A stretch of DNA of 64,000 bases from Bathymodiolus brooksi (GCA_963680875.1 OY804576.1:78063668-78127667); one strand, 5' to 3'; shown: positions 15,001 to 25,870, counted from the first letter of the stretch. A program made the numbers and translations. Notes: a model not told the origin generated them from the sequence alone.

Positions 15001-17880
15001 TTATTGGGATTCATGTAAATTTAAGTTATCAGGTTTTTAGTGGGATTCATGTAAGGTTTAGGTTCTATCAGGTTTTTATTGGGATTCATGTAAAGTTTAG
15101 GTTCTATCAGGTTTTTAGTGGGATTCATGTAAGGTTTAGGTTCTATCAGGTTTTTAGTGGGATTCATGTAAGGTTTAGGTTCTATCAGGTTTTTAGTGGG
15201 ATTCATGTATGGTTTAGGTTCTATCAGGTTTTTAGTGGATTCAAGTAAGGTTTAGGTTCTATCAGGTTTTTAGTGGGATTCATGTAAGGTTTAGGTTCTA
15301 TCAGGTTTTTATTGGGATTCATGTAAATTTAAGTTATATCAGGTTTTAGTGGGATTCATGTAAAGTTTAGGTTCTATCAGGTTTTTAGTGGGATTCATGT
15401 AAGGTTTAGGTTCTATCAGCTTTTTAGTGGGATTCATGTAAGGTTTAGGTTCTATCAGGTTTTTAGTGGGATTCATGTAAGGTTTAGGTTCTATCAGGTT
15501 TTTAGTGGTATTCATGTAAGGTTTAGGTTCTATCAGGTTTTTATTGGGATTCATGTAAATTTAAGTTATATCAGGTTTTTAGTGGGATTCATGTAAGGTT
15601 TAGGTTCTATCAGGTTTTTATTGGGATTCATGTAGTTTAGGTTCTATCAGGTTTTTAGTGGGGTTCATGTAGTTTAGATTCTATCAGGTTTTTAGTGGGA
15701 TTCATGTAAGGTTTAGGTTCTATCAGGTTTTTATTGGGATTCATGTAAATTTAAGCTATATCAGGTTTTTAGTGGGATTCATGTAAGGTTTAGGTTCTAT
15801 CAGGTTTTTATTGGGATTCATGTAAATTTAAGTTATATCAGGTTTTTAGTGGGATTCATGTAAGGTTTAGGTTCTATCAGGTTTTTATTGGGATTCATGT
15901 AGTTTAGGTTCTATCAGGTTTTTAGTGGGGTTCATGTAGTTTAGATTCTATCAGGTTTTTAGTGGGATTCATGTAAGGTTTAGGTTCTATCAGGTTTTTA
16001 TTGGGATTCATGTAAATTTAAGCTATATCAGGTTTTTAGTGGGATTCATGTAAGGTTTAGGTTCTATCAGGTTTTTAGTGTGGTTCATGTAAGGTTTAGG
16101 TTCTATCAGGTTTTTATTGGGATTCATGTAAATTTAAGTTATATCAGGTTTTTAGTGGGATTCATGTAAAGTTTAGGTTCTATCAGGTTTATAGTGGGAT
16201 TCATGTAAGGTTTAGGTTCTATCAGGTTTTTATTGGGATTCATGTAAATTTAAGTTATCAGGTTTTTAGTGGGATTCATGTAAGGTTTAGGTTCTATCAG
16301 GTTTTTATTGGGATTCATGTAAAGTTTAGGTTCTATCAGGTTTTTAGTGGGATTCATGTAAGGTTTAGGTTCTATCAGGTTTTTAGTGGGATTCATGTAA
16401 GGTTTAGGTTCTATCAGGTTTTTAGTGGGATTCATGTATGGTTTAGGTTCTATCAGGTTTTTAGTGGGATTCAAGTAAGGTTTAGGTTCTATCAGGTTTT
16501 TAGTGGGATTCATGTAAGGTTTAGGTTCTATCAGGTTTTTATTGGGATTCATGTAAATTTAAGTTATATCAGGTTTTTAGTGGGATTCATGTAAAGTTTA
16601 GGTTCTATCAGGTTTTTAGTGGGATTCATGTAAGGTTTAGGTTCTATCAGGTTTTTATTGGGATTCATGTAAATTTAAGTTATATCAGGTTTTTAGTGGG
16701 ATTCATGTAAGGTTTAAGTTCTATCAGGTTTTTAGTGGGATTCATGTAAGGTTTAGGTTCTATCAGGTTTTTATTGGGGTTCATGTAGTTTAGGTTCTAT
16801 CAGGTTTTTAGTGGGATTCATGTAAGGTTTAGGTTCTATCAGGTTTTTAGTGGGATTCATGTGAAGTTTATCTTCTATCAGGTTTTTAGTGGGGTTCATG
16901 TAAAGTTTAAGTTCTATCAGGTTTTTAGTGGGATTCATGTAAGGTTTAGGTTCTATCAGGTTTTTAGAGGGATTCATGTAAGGTTTAGGTTCTATCAGGT
17001 TTTTAGTGGGATTCATGTAAGGTTTAGGTTCTATCAGGTTTTTAGTGGGATTCATGTAAGGTTTAGGTTCTATCAGGTTTTTATTGGGATTCATGTAAAT
17101 TTAAGTTATATCAGGTTTTTAGTGGGATTCATGTAAGGTTTAGGTTCTATCAGGTTTTTAGTGGGGTTCATGTAAGGTTTAGGTTCTATCAGGTTTTTAT
17201 TGGGATTCATGTAAATTTAAGTTATATCAGGTTTTTAGTGGGATTCATGTAAGGTTTAGGTTCTATCAGGTTTTTAGTGGGATTCATGTAAGGTTTAGGT
17301 TCTATCAGGTTTTTATTGGGATTCATGTAGTTTAGGTTCTATCAGGTTTTTAGTGGGGTTCATGTAGTTTAGATTCTATCAGGGTTTTAGTGGGATTCAT
17401 GTAAGGTTTAGGTTCTATCAGGTTTTTATTGGGATTCATGTAAATTTAAGTTATCAGGTTTTTAGTGGGATTCATGTAAGGTTTAGGTTCTATCAGGTTT
17501 TTATTGGGATTCATGTAAAGTTTAGGTTCTATCAGGTTTTTAGTGGGATTCATGTAAGGTTTAGGTTCTATCAGGTTTTTAGTGGGATTCATGTAAGGTT
17601 TAGGTTCTATCAGGTTTTTATTGGGATTCATGTAAATTTAAGTTATATCAGGTTTTTAGTGGGATTCATGTAAGGTTTAGGTTCTATCAGGTTTTTATTG
17701 GGATTCATGTAGTTTAGGTTCTATCAGGTTTTTAGTGGGGTTCATGTAGTTTAGATTCTATCAGGTTTTTAGTGGGATTCATGTAAGGTTTAGGTTCTAT
17801 CAGGTTTTTATTGGGATTCATGTAAATTTAAGCTATATCAGGTTTTTAGTGGGATTCATGTAAGGTTTAGGTTCTATCAG
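1..17880. repeat. Large 39-bp minisatellite / satellite array with higher-order structure
   Basis: The whole interval is one head-to-tail array. The usual unit is 39 bp and holds the words TTTTTAGTGGGATTCATG and GGTTTAGGTTCTATCA. Shorter unit types recur: 38 bp (AAATTTAAGTTATATC), 37 bp (GTAGTTTAGG) and 36 bp (AAATTTAAGTTATC). Point variants such as ATTCGATCAGGG, GTGCGGTTC and GGTATTCATG mark individual units and recur at fixed offsets, so units are grouped into kilobase blocks. The plus strand of the canonical unit is very C-poor (3 C, 11 G, 17 T, 8 A). A 39-bp unit without stops gives short open frames on both strands (13-residue repeat MNPTKNLIEPKPY on minus), but the 38- and 37-bp units break every frame after about 107 codons at most, so I do not call genes. 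The array runs off the left edge of the window and into the gap on the right, so its true length is unknown. Confidence 0.97.
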
Positions 17881-18080
17881 NNNNNNNNNNNNNNNNNNNN
17901 NNNNNNNNNNNNNNNNNNNNNNNNNNNNNNNNNNNNNNNNNNNNNNNNNNNNNNNNNNNNNNNNNNNNNNNNNNNNNNNNNNNNNNNNNNNNNNNNNNNN
18001 NNNNNNNNNNNNNNNNNNNNNNNNNNNNNNNNNNNNNNNNNNNNNNNNNNNNNNNNNNNNNNNNNNNNNNNNNNNNNNNN
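17881..18080. other. Assembly gap, exactly 200 N
   Basis: A run of 200 N directly after a partial satellite unit. The sequence to the right shows no trace of the 39-bp repeat, so the right end of the satellite and its junction with unique DNA are not resolved. The round length suggests a placeholder rather than a measured gap. Confidence 0.99.
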
Positions 18081-19514
18081 GAGTATGTAACACCGGCAAA
18101 GAATTGTATTAATTTTATTTCAAATTGAAACTGAAATCGTGAAGTACATGGGACTTTTTATACGGTACATCCAACATAATAATCTAACTTAAGAACAAGT
18201 GATTGAAAATCATTATAACTGCAGATCTTCTCATCACCTGCTTGACCATGATTAAGAAACACTTTTAACACCTATGTTAGATGATTCTTTTGTAGTATGA
18301 TTCATGCTTCTTTAAGAAACGTCCAGATTACTATTATTGAGGTGATGTTTCTTTGGAGGTGAGGTAAACTGAACACCATACTTGTTCTTTATTGCAGACT
18401 GCAAACTTTGGCTATTGAAAAATATTTTCCTCAGAAAATACTAGACAAACATTTGAATTCGAACAGTACTTAAATGACCACTGAATTCTCCTATGCAAAG
18501 TGTTTTTCTATTATAGCAATCCAAGATAACGTCACCACATGATGGAGGTTTAATAATTTGGGAATTTGACATAAAATTTGTTGTCCATCTTCTTGAATTT
18601 TCGCTTCGATCGACAGCGAGGGTGTCGGCAACAGAATGTCCTTTCCACACAAACTAAAATCGGATATCTTCTCAGAAAAGCGGTCGATACTAATACATAT
18701 CCGACACAGAAAATGAGCCCCACATCAAAAGGCAAAATTGTACATGATGTAAAGTTAATTTACACAGGAAAGCTGACATAATTGTTGAAAGAAAAAACAT
18801 TTTCACGCATTTTCAAAATTGTCCGTTTTCAGAGTGCTTATCCCCTGTCACGATTTTCGGTACATTATTTCTAGCAGCTCGCAAATTGCAGTTATCTGAA
18901 AAAGTCGTCTATCGTAAAACTGGTTTTTCGAAATGGTGGCAAGGTGAGCAATACATGCTTTTTAGAATTTTTGGACCTACTCCCCACTCCTCTGTTTTAG
19001 TTAGGCAAATCCGAAGGCCCCTGCGTGGTTATCACTATACGCACATCGTCATTTACATCTATGGCGTCCGTTGTATGTTCCTGGTTCAAATGGTTATGGG
19101 ATGTATTGTCACTTTAAAATGAAAGCAATTCGTCATCTATAAAGAATTTTTAACATTGGGAAATTCTGTTTAACCACTGAACCCATCATGGCCACCACCA
19201 CATAGAAACTTGATTGAACTGTAAGAATGATCGTTGGATTGTCCCTTAAAAAAAGTTTTCATTTTTCAAGATGACGACCATGTAACATGGAAGACGGGAA
19301 ATATTTTAGATTGTTCATCGCTGAAGGAATGTTTGTTTGGTGTACCTCTACGAAATGTATGTTTGTATAGACCCGGAATCAAAACGGTGACAACAGAAAA
19401 CTTAGTTTAACAAAAAAGCTGTGGAAATTTAAAAGCTTTTTTATCAGAAATTACAAACTACACGAGTGTTTATTGGATGGAATTCTAGTCAAATCGGCAC
19501 CTAGTTAAATCATC
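18081..19514. other. Unique AT-rich sequence, nothing recognised
   Basis: Open frames here are short (under 80 codons) and occur on both strands at 18441-18781 and 18886-19122. None has a recognisable domain, signal peptide or repeat. I see no gene or mobile element that I can support. Confidence 0.5.
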
Positions 19515-19850
19515 ACCTGTGTTTGGTCAGATAGGCATTAAATGTCTGTCACAAATGGTCGTGGATATGTTCCGTTTGTCGTTATCTCAATCCGGTCCTT
19601 TTCTCATTCTTGACGTGTCACCCGATTTGTAATAGGAGTCAAACGACAGGTGCTACACGTGGAACATGAACTGCCCACCCTTCCGGAGCACATGTGTTTA
19701 TCCCGGGTTTTGGTGTGGTTCGTGTTACTCCATCATGTTTTTTGTAGTGTTTTGTAAATCCTTGACCATTGTGTTGTCTGTCCTTCGATTTACAAAAAAT
19801 TATAATTACCCCTTTGATATCTTCAAACTGTTCTTACTGTATCCATTAAT
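19515..19850 (+). mobile_element. Retroelement 3' fragment (R family, copy R1)
   Basis: This stretch shares ordered blocks with four other places in the window (29505-29600, 30560-31190, 34845-35310, 47515-48115): GTTCCGTTTGTC, a GTGTCACCCG-type block, GGTTTTGGTGTGGTTCGTG, TTGTAGTGTTTTGTAAA, GACCATTGTG and GATATCTTCAAAC. In the longer copies the same blocks lie downstream of reverse-transcriptase coding sequence, so this is the 3' untranslated part of that retroelement. It keeps no coding sequence. It serves as the uninterrupted reference for the copy at 34845, which carries an insertion. Confidence 0.6.
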
Positions 19851-20104
19851 AAGCACATAGTATAAATTCATTGACAAATAACATGATACGTAGGTCGTAG
19901 GTGGTTTATCCCCTTTTATTTTCCTTTTATTTGTTTTTATACGATCGCAAAAATTTAGCGGTCGTATTATGTGGTGTATCTGTCGTCATCCGTCTGTTCT
20001 GCACGATGGTTGTGCTTTTCCTTGATGACCGATCCTTCTGAATTTTGAAGAATCTTCAATCCTTGGCACAGAATAGAGATTGGTATTTATTGAAGTGGTA
20101 CTCA
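19851..20104. other. Short AT-rich spacer
   Basis: Contains a run around 19940-20000 with ATACGATCGCAAAAATT and GTCGTCATCCGTC, which looks like part of a dispersed repeat, but I cannot define its ends. No gene seen. Confidence 0.3.
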
Positions 20105-20490
20105 ATTTAGCTCACCCTGCCAAAGGCAATGTGAGCTTTTGCCATCACTTGGCGTCCGTCGTTCGTTAACTTTTCACATTTTAATCTTCTCCTCTGAAAC
20201 CGCAAAGCCAATTGATCTGAAACTTGGTAGGAAGCATCTATGGAAGGTCCTCTAAAGATTGCTTATTTTGTCCCGATCCATTAACAAACATGGCCGCCAC
20301 AGGCAATTCTTGTTTCTGATTGGTCGATTTTTTTAAATATTCTCTGAAACCGCTTGGCCAAATGAACCGAAACGTGGTAGGAAGCATCTATGGAAGGTCC
20401 TCTATAAAGAATGCTCATTTCGTCCCGATCCGTTTACAAATATGGCCGCCATAGGCAGTTCTTGTTTCTGATTGGTTGATTTCTAAAAAA
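20105..20490 (+). repeat. Dispersed repeat D, copy 1
   Basis: Starts with TTAGCTCACCCTGCCAAAGG and GTGAGCTTTTGCCATCACTT, then holds two diverged repeats of a module containing GAAACTTGGTAGGAAGCATC, CTATGGAAGGTCCTCT, CATTTCGTCCCGATCC and CTGATTGGT. The second copy starts at about 20625. From memory, very similar sequence is common in bivalve genomes; I cannot assign it to a transposon class. Confidence 0.7.
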
Positions 20491-20624
20491 AAACATCTTC
20501 TCCTCTGTTAAAAGAAAGATAACTCTTGCCCTTAGAAATTAACATTGCTGATATAGTGTAACATGTTTATTCTATACATTACAAGTAGGTATTCACATTT
20601 TAATATTCTTTTTAGCAAGCCTTG

Positions 20625-21394
<770 letters not shown>

Positions 21395-21410
<16 letters not shown>

Positions 21411-21490
21411 CAATCTTTTGATTATGAGCGTACCTGATTAAGGTTATTCCCGTAATGCGTTGTGCGCACTAAATTTGATATCTAGGTTGA
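21395..21490 (+). mobile_element. Penelope-like (PLE-type) repeat fragment P1 with decayed hammerhead-like core
   Basis: Contains CCAATCTTTTGATTATGAG, then GCGTAC, CTGATTA, AGGTTATTCC and TGTGCGCAC. The same order occurs in copies at 32085, 37180, 39125 and 61915. Here the catalytic boxes are damaged (CTGATGA is CTGATTA and GAAA is lost). The family assignment is an inference from the ribozyme-like layout. Confidence 0.5.
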
Positions 21491-21776
21491 TTAACCATTG
21501 GTATCTTCAAAATTTCTTATTTCAAACACGAGAACCAAAGATGCAAAAAATGATATTTTCTGTTGTACGTGGAGAGTTCACTGTTGATCTGTTTTAGAGG
21601 ATTTTTTAATGAATTCATTATGAAACCCCTTTCAGAAAAATGTATGGAGTTGTTATGTAGCCTTTTCTGTTTTTGGTTCCATATTTTAACGTGTTTTTTT
21701 TTCATCCAATTTTAATGCAGTATTTTGCAAAATGGTCATCTTCATGAGTTATTGATGGCAATATTTCTTTGGCTAG
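21491..21776. repeat. Diverged ~0.3-kb repeat, partial copy, left of the hAT-like element
   Basis: TTTTTTTTCATCCAATTTTA followed by ATGCAG and TTTGCAAAATGGTCATCTT resembles 23696-23760 (TTTTTCATCCAATTTTAATG, TTTGCAAAATGCTAATTTC). This part and the stretch right of the element (from 23186) look like one old tandem repeat later split by the insertion. Confidence 0.5.
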
Positions 21777-23185
21777 CAAGGGCGTAGCTAGGTATAAAAT
21801 GAAATGTAGGCACAACTTGCGGCGAGGGGTCTGGCTTAAGGCTCCCAGCAGGTTCAGGGCAGAGCCCTGGTGGGGGGTTCAGGGGGCTAAGCCCCCCAAC
21901 GGAAAACGATTTTAAGCGTAAATAGATGTACAAATGGCGAAATCTGAACAATAAAAGACATGAAATATATTATTTTATCATGGAAACAATACATATATCG
22001 AAGTTGTTAATATATTTTTGCTGAATATGAGAACTTTTGACTGAATGTTGCGTATGCCCTTAATGGAGTAGCTACACGCAAGCTACTAGTAAGTCCAAAG
22101 TATTTCATTAATACTTCAAAATCAGCAAAGAAAATTAGATATGTAACTTGTCATTATACGCCTGTAGCCAAATATCAAAGCAGCTCAAGATCTCGAGGTT
22201 GTAGAAAAAAGTCCCGATATATGATTACAGATGATGAACATGGATAAAGTTATATGCATCGGCTACTTTGTGGCAGGGTATAAAAAGAATAACGATGTTT
22301 TCTTACACTGGCAACACAGAGAGAGAAATGTCCGGAAGTAATTAAGACATATAATAACAGATGTGCAAACTTAATTTTATGTAATACATGTATCATTATC
22401 ATATATAATAATATAATACAAAATTAAAAAGGCATTTTTTGTTTCTAATTTATGTACCTGCTTGGAAATTTGAATATATGAGAGTCGTTCCACTTTGAAG
22501 ACAAAGGTTTTCGTTTTACTGTGTCATCCATTACGGTTAATTTGGCAATGTCAGGGTATGGAGGTTCAATATTCTGTTGAGTATCGGTGGTTGAAACGAA
22601 AGGCTCTAAGTCCGATTTGGTTGCTCCTGTCTGACTTGATTCAGATTCAACTGGTCCGCTATCAGTCTCGGATAAGCTAAGTGCTGGACTGTTTTCACTT
22701 ATATGTGCTAACTGTTCAGGGTCATTTTCCGAAGATTCGCTTATCTTTTTAAACATTCCATCCAAAGTTCTAACTTTCAGGTTAGGTTTAGACTTAGAGC
22801 CAGACATTTTTACACTGCAAGCCAATAGCCCGACAACAGTTCTATTGATGGTCAATGACAAACTAGTAAATGTATCAATTCATTTCTAGATTCAGATGTT
22901 AAAAAGCGTGTGAAAAACAAATTGTGTCTTATTTTATGTCAAGACAAAGCCTTTGAAGATAAAATGAACTGTCAATTTCAAAGAGTTAGTTAAGGTCACA
23001 GTACTCATTGCAAATGTTTATCTTTCAACTTGTGGAAGCTTGTCATCAGTACAATACACATAAAACAGACATAATTAAAATATGTAATGCGTTGTTTGTC
23101 ATTTTTCAATAAAATATGAACAATGTTGGGGAAAAAATTATGTGTAGGCACGTGCCTAAAGTGCCTTACGGTAGCTACGCCCCTG
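21777..23185 (-). mobile_element. hAT-like DNA transposon, internally deleted
   Basis: Terminal inverted repeats: the left end reads CAAGGGCGTAGCTA and the right end reads TAGCTACGCCCCTG, the reverse complement with one mismatch. The inner ends also match loosely (GTAGGCAC on the left against GTGCCTAC on the right). The 5-bp sequence GCTAG directly flanks both ends (21772-21776 and 23186-23190) and is a likely target-site duplication. CAGGG-type termini are typical of hAT elements; a 5-bp duplication fits the hAT5-like group better than the usual 8 bp. The element is 1409 bp, too short for a full hAT transposase of about 600-700 residues. It carries a 138-codon frame on the minus strand, so it is probably a deletion derivative. 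Confidence 0.65.
22445..22861 (-). pseudogene. Possible N-terminal remnant of a hAT-family transposase
   Basis: A 138-codon open frame inside the hAT-like element, reading away from its right end. A more natural start is the internal methionine of MSGSKSKPNL (residue 19). It is followed by TLDGMFKK and a long Ser/Glu/Asp/Thr-rich stretch, then PPYPDIAKL, KWNDSHIFKFPSRYI and a stop. A basic start, an LDxFFKK-like motif and an acidic low-complexity linker are a common N-terminal plan of hAT / ZMYM-type transposase proteins. The zinc finger and the DDE/RNase H and dimerisation regions are absent. The location supports the reading, but the motif match is weak and from memory. It could instead be a first exon, or a chance open frame. 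Confidence 0.4.
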
Positions 23186-23780
23186 GCTAGGTTTTTGTGT
23201 AAAGGGGCCCAAATTCTGAAATTTCGCATATTTGGAAGATATGTAGAATATTTATTTTTCGTCAGATTTGGATGTGCTATTTTTCTTTGAATTTCTTATG
23301 GTGAAAGATTCTGGTAGTATGTCGTCGTATGTTCTCTATCTATTATGGTTTCTGAGATAACCTTGATGCAAAAATGACAAGTGGCAAAATTCAAAGCTTG
23401 AGAATGGTTTTTTTTAATTTTTCATCAAAGTTTGATGCATTTTTTTTAAAAACAAAATGATCATTATTATAGAGTATTAATGTATTGATTTATTTCGAAA
23501 AGGGGTCAAATTCCGAAATTGTGCATATTTGAAAGGTTTATCGAAATATTTTTTGTCGTCAAAATTTTATGTATTTTTTTCTCTTTGATTTGATTGTGTA
23601 GTATGTCAACGATTTCCCCCTTATATCTTATTGTTTCTGAGATGCACTGGACCGAAAATGGCCAACAAGTGCCAATATCCAAAATTTGAAAAATTATTAT
23701 TTTTCATCCAATTTTAATGCAGGTTTTTTTTTTTTTTTTGCAAAATGCTAATTTCTTGGAATTTATTGCTTAACGTGCTT
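23186..23780. repeat. Two diverged ~0.3-kb tandem repeats
   Basis: AAATTCTGAAATTTCGCATA (23209) corresponds to AAATTCCGAAATTGTGCATA (23508). Further pairs are GTCGTC plus TTTCTGAGAT, and AATTTTTCATCAAAGTTTGA (23416) with TATTTTTCATCCAATTTTAA (23697). The period is about 280-300 bp and divergence is high, so this is an old duplication. No coding potential seen. Confidence 0.6.
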
Positions 23781-23892
23781 CAGGTGGATTTCCTCTACCA
23801 GTTATTGTTTTTTTAAGTTAAATTTGATTGCAGTACAACTGGTGGTGGATGAAACCCTTGTCGACTCGCTGTGGTCGTATCATGCTGCGTAG

Positions 23893-23917
23893 CCCCCCCC
23901 CCCCCCCCCCCCCCCCC
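23893..23917 (+). repeat. Poly-C homopolymer, 25 C
   Basis: An uninterrupted run of 25 C followed by G and seven T, about 200 bp upstream of the first C1q gene. The length is likely to be unreliable in assembled sequence. Confidence 0.95.
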
Positions 23918-24102
23918 GTTTTTTTAATTTATACTATATCTTTAAATGACTTTCTAACATACGCAACTTTACAAATACAAGGATACTTTATTTTTGTGAC
24001 ATACTTATAACAAACGAAAATTTTTGACTCTGGTTTCCTTTAGTACTTGGAAACTTTTTTCAAGTAGATAATTACAATAAAATTGTACGTACATGTATAT
24101 GG

Positions 24103-25080
24103 ATGATATTAAACAGAATAATGAACCTCTTTATTTTGTTTTTGATAATTTGTGGATTCGGAGACGCTATAGGAAATATCCTAGCTACTTCTAATGATCT
24201 ACCGGATGATTTGTCTCCAGCCGAGCACGAAAAAAGTAGATTCTCACGAGATTTAAAGCTGACAGTTGAAAAACGAATTGAAGAGTTGACGAATAATAAG
24301 ATGGAGGATTTGAAACAGAAACTGCATACAAAAATACGTGAATTGTTAGAAAGCAGCACTATTTTGGATCAAGCTAAAGGAATATTTAAGCTTGAAATGA
24401 GCAGACGCAGATATATGTTTACACAGTTGTTGAAAACGATGAAGAGAAGAATACAAGAGAAAGGAGAGAGCATTGTTGATAAAACGGAACATGAATTGAT
24501 AAACTACAGGAGTCAATTTCTGTCAGATATAAACACTTCTAAATCAGCTGTTCAGATTGAACTTGAGGAGAAGTTTAAAAATGTTACAAAAGATATTTAT
24601 AAAATGTTATCATCAACCAATGCAAACATTGAAAAGAAGATGTCTGATCTTATTTTACATATTTCCAACCAACAAACGGACACTTGGAAACCTATAGCAT
24701 TTTCCACCGCACTTCGAAAAAATGTGTATCGGACCGGATCATTCGTAAGATTTGATCATGTAATGACGAACACCGGAAGCGGATATGACGCAATGAAAGG
24801 TATATTCACAGTTCCCTCTGACGGTTATTATATGTTTATTTGCTCCTTCCTGATAGCCAATGGCTATGTCAACATTCGAATTATGAAAAACAAAAATGAA
24901 ATTGTCAGATCGTATGCTGCCCAAAGCAGACGCGAAGAAGACTCTGGCTTAATAACGATAATTGTTGATTTGAAGCAAGGTGATCAGATTGGTGTTAAAC
25001 TTGTTCCCCGATGGACTACGGGATTGTTACGTGGAGATTTATACTCTGTATTTTCTGGATTCATGGTTGGGAAAAAGTAG
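24103..25080 (+). CDS. C1q-domain-containing protein 1 (secreted, coiled-coil stalk)
   Basis: An intronless frame of 325 codons. The first methionine gives a six-residue extension (MILNRI) before MNLFILFLIICGF; the start at 24121 gives a cleaner signal peptide and is the more likely initiator. Residues ~30-190 are charged and helix-forming (RDLKLTVEKRIEELTNNK and similar), a probable coiled-coil oligomerisation stalk in place of a collagen region. Residues ~197-325 form a C1q head: PIAFSTAL at its start, VRFDHVMTNTGSGYD, GIFTVPSDGYYMFICSF and the closing GLLRGDLYSVFSGFMVGKK. Two N-glycosylation sequons (NTS, NVT) lie in the stalk. C1q heads trimerise; in bivalves such proteins are secreted recognition molecules that bind microbial surfaces, so a role in haemolymph immunity is inferred, not shown. 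The paralogue at 27831 lies on the same strand. TTTCCTTTAG at 24033-24042 could be a splice acceptor for a 5' untranslated exon. Confidence is high for the family and moderate for the exact start. Confidence 0.93.
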   Translation: MILNRIMNLFILFLIICGFGDAIGNILATSNDLPDDLSPAEHEKSRFSRDLKLTVEKRIEELTNNKMEDLKQKLHTKIRELLESSTILDQAKGIFKLEMSRRRYMFTQLLKTMKRRIQEKGESIVDKTEHELINYRSQFLSDINTSKSAVQIELEEKFKNVTKDIYKMLSSTNANIEKKMSDLILHISNQQTDTWKPIAFSTALRKNVYRTGSFVRFDHVMTNTGSGYDAMKGIFTVPSDGYYMFICSFLIANGYVNIRIMKNKNEIVRSYAAQSRREEDSGLITIIVDLKQGDQIGVKLVPRWTTGLLRGDLYSVFSGFMVGKK

Positions 25081-25120
25081 TGAAACCTGCACATTTTGTT
25101 GACACGAATTATTTTTTTTA

Positions 25121-25126
25121 AATAAA
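25121..25126 (+). terminator. Poly(A) signal AATAAA of C1q gene 1
   Basis: AATAAA 41 bp after the stop codon, in AT-rich sequence, is the first canonical polyadenylation signal downstream. Confidence 0.6.
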
Positions 25127-25317
25127 ATGTAACTGTACTGTCAAATCTTAACTGCAGTTATATATTTTTTTGGTCATGAATTACCAATTAAACAATATGA
25201 TAATTCGACCACTATCACCAATGACAATATATTAGATCAACACAGGTTCTCCAATTCATAGACACATACATCATGGTGAAATGATATAAAAATAGATGTA
25301 AAATACCAAGTTTATGA

Positions 25318-25501
25318 TGACTTCGAATCCTGTTCATGGCGAGGTTTACTCGATACAACATTATATGATAAAGTTTGTCAGTGACTTTGGGCAGGTCGGT
25401 AGTTTTCTCCTGGTACCCCGTTTTCCTTCACCAATAAAACTGACGGCCACGATATAACTGAAATACTGTTGATAGTGGCGTTAAATACCATAACCCTAAC
25501 T
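25318..25501 (+). mobile_element. SINE family A, 5'-truncated copy
   Basis: Begins at a B-box-like CTTCGAATCCTG and continues with CATGGCGAGG, ACTCGATACAACATTAT, GATAAAGTTTGTCAGTGAC, GGCAGGTCGGTAG, CCAATAAAACTGACGGCC and GTGGCGTTAAATACC. The same order is seen in copies at 27232 and 33227. The A-box part is missing. Confidence 0.75.
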
Positions 25502-25643
25502 CCAAGTTTATGATTGACAACACAATAACGGATAACAACAAAAATTAATTGTATTTAAGAAGTGCTTTTACTGTCTATTTGGATTTATAAGAAATGGCTC
25601 AGATATCATTGTGGGGTTTGCTTATCTATAAATTGTTTGTTTA

Positions 25644-25870
25644 TTACCGACTCGGCGGTGTAATGGTTTGCGTGCTAGCCCTCGATGTAGAAGATCGTGG
25701 GTTCGATCGAAATAATATATCGATGTGGAGCGTCATGTGAACTGTAGTTTCACCCAGTCAGATAAGCTGTAAAAATCCACCTCTATCCGTTATCGTGTAC
25801 AAGGCATATCCACTCAGTGAAATAGCTGAATAGTTGCTCGTGAAACTTCGCGATAAACAAAGCTCACTCA
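25644..25870 (+). mobile_element. tRNA-derived SINE family B
   Basis: tRNA-like head: GGCGGTGTAATGGTTTGCG with A-box character and GTGGGTTCGATCGA as a B box, about 35 bp apart. The body contains ACTCAGTGAAATAGCTGAA and the 3' part AAACAAAGCTCACTCACTG. Related to copies at 26110, 51035, 51755 and 52225. Confidence 0.75.

Noticed and set aside
52..17631. Many open frames of 60-107 codons with the peptide repeat MNPTKNLIEPKPY (minus) or FYQVFSGIHVRFR (plus)
   Set aside because: They arise because the 39-bp unit is a multiple of three and lacks stops. Frequent 38- and 37-bp units break every frame, both strands are open, and there is no start context or non-repeat coding sequence.
1..17880. Telomere-like words (GGTTTAGG) in the 39-bp unit
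   Set aside because: They occur once per 39-bp unit and never as a short tandem repeat, so this is not a telomeric tract.
25644..25720. A true tRNA gene
   Set aside because: A- and B-box-like sequences are present but the cloverleaf cannot be completed and the sequence continues as a SINE body with further copies in the window.
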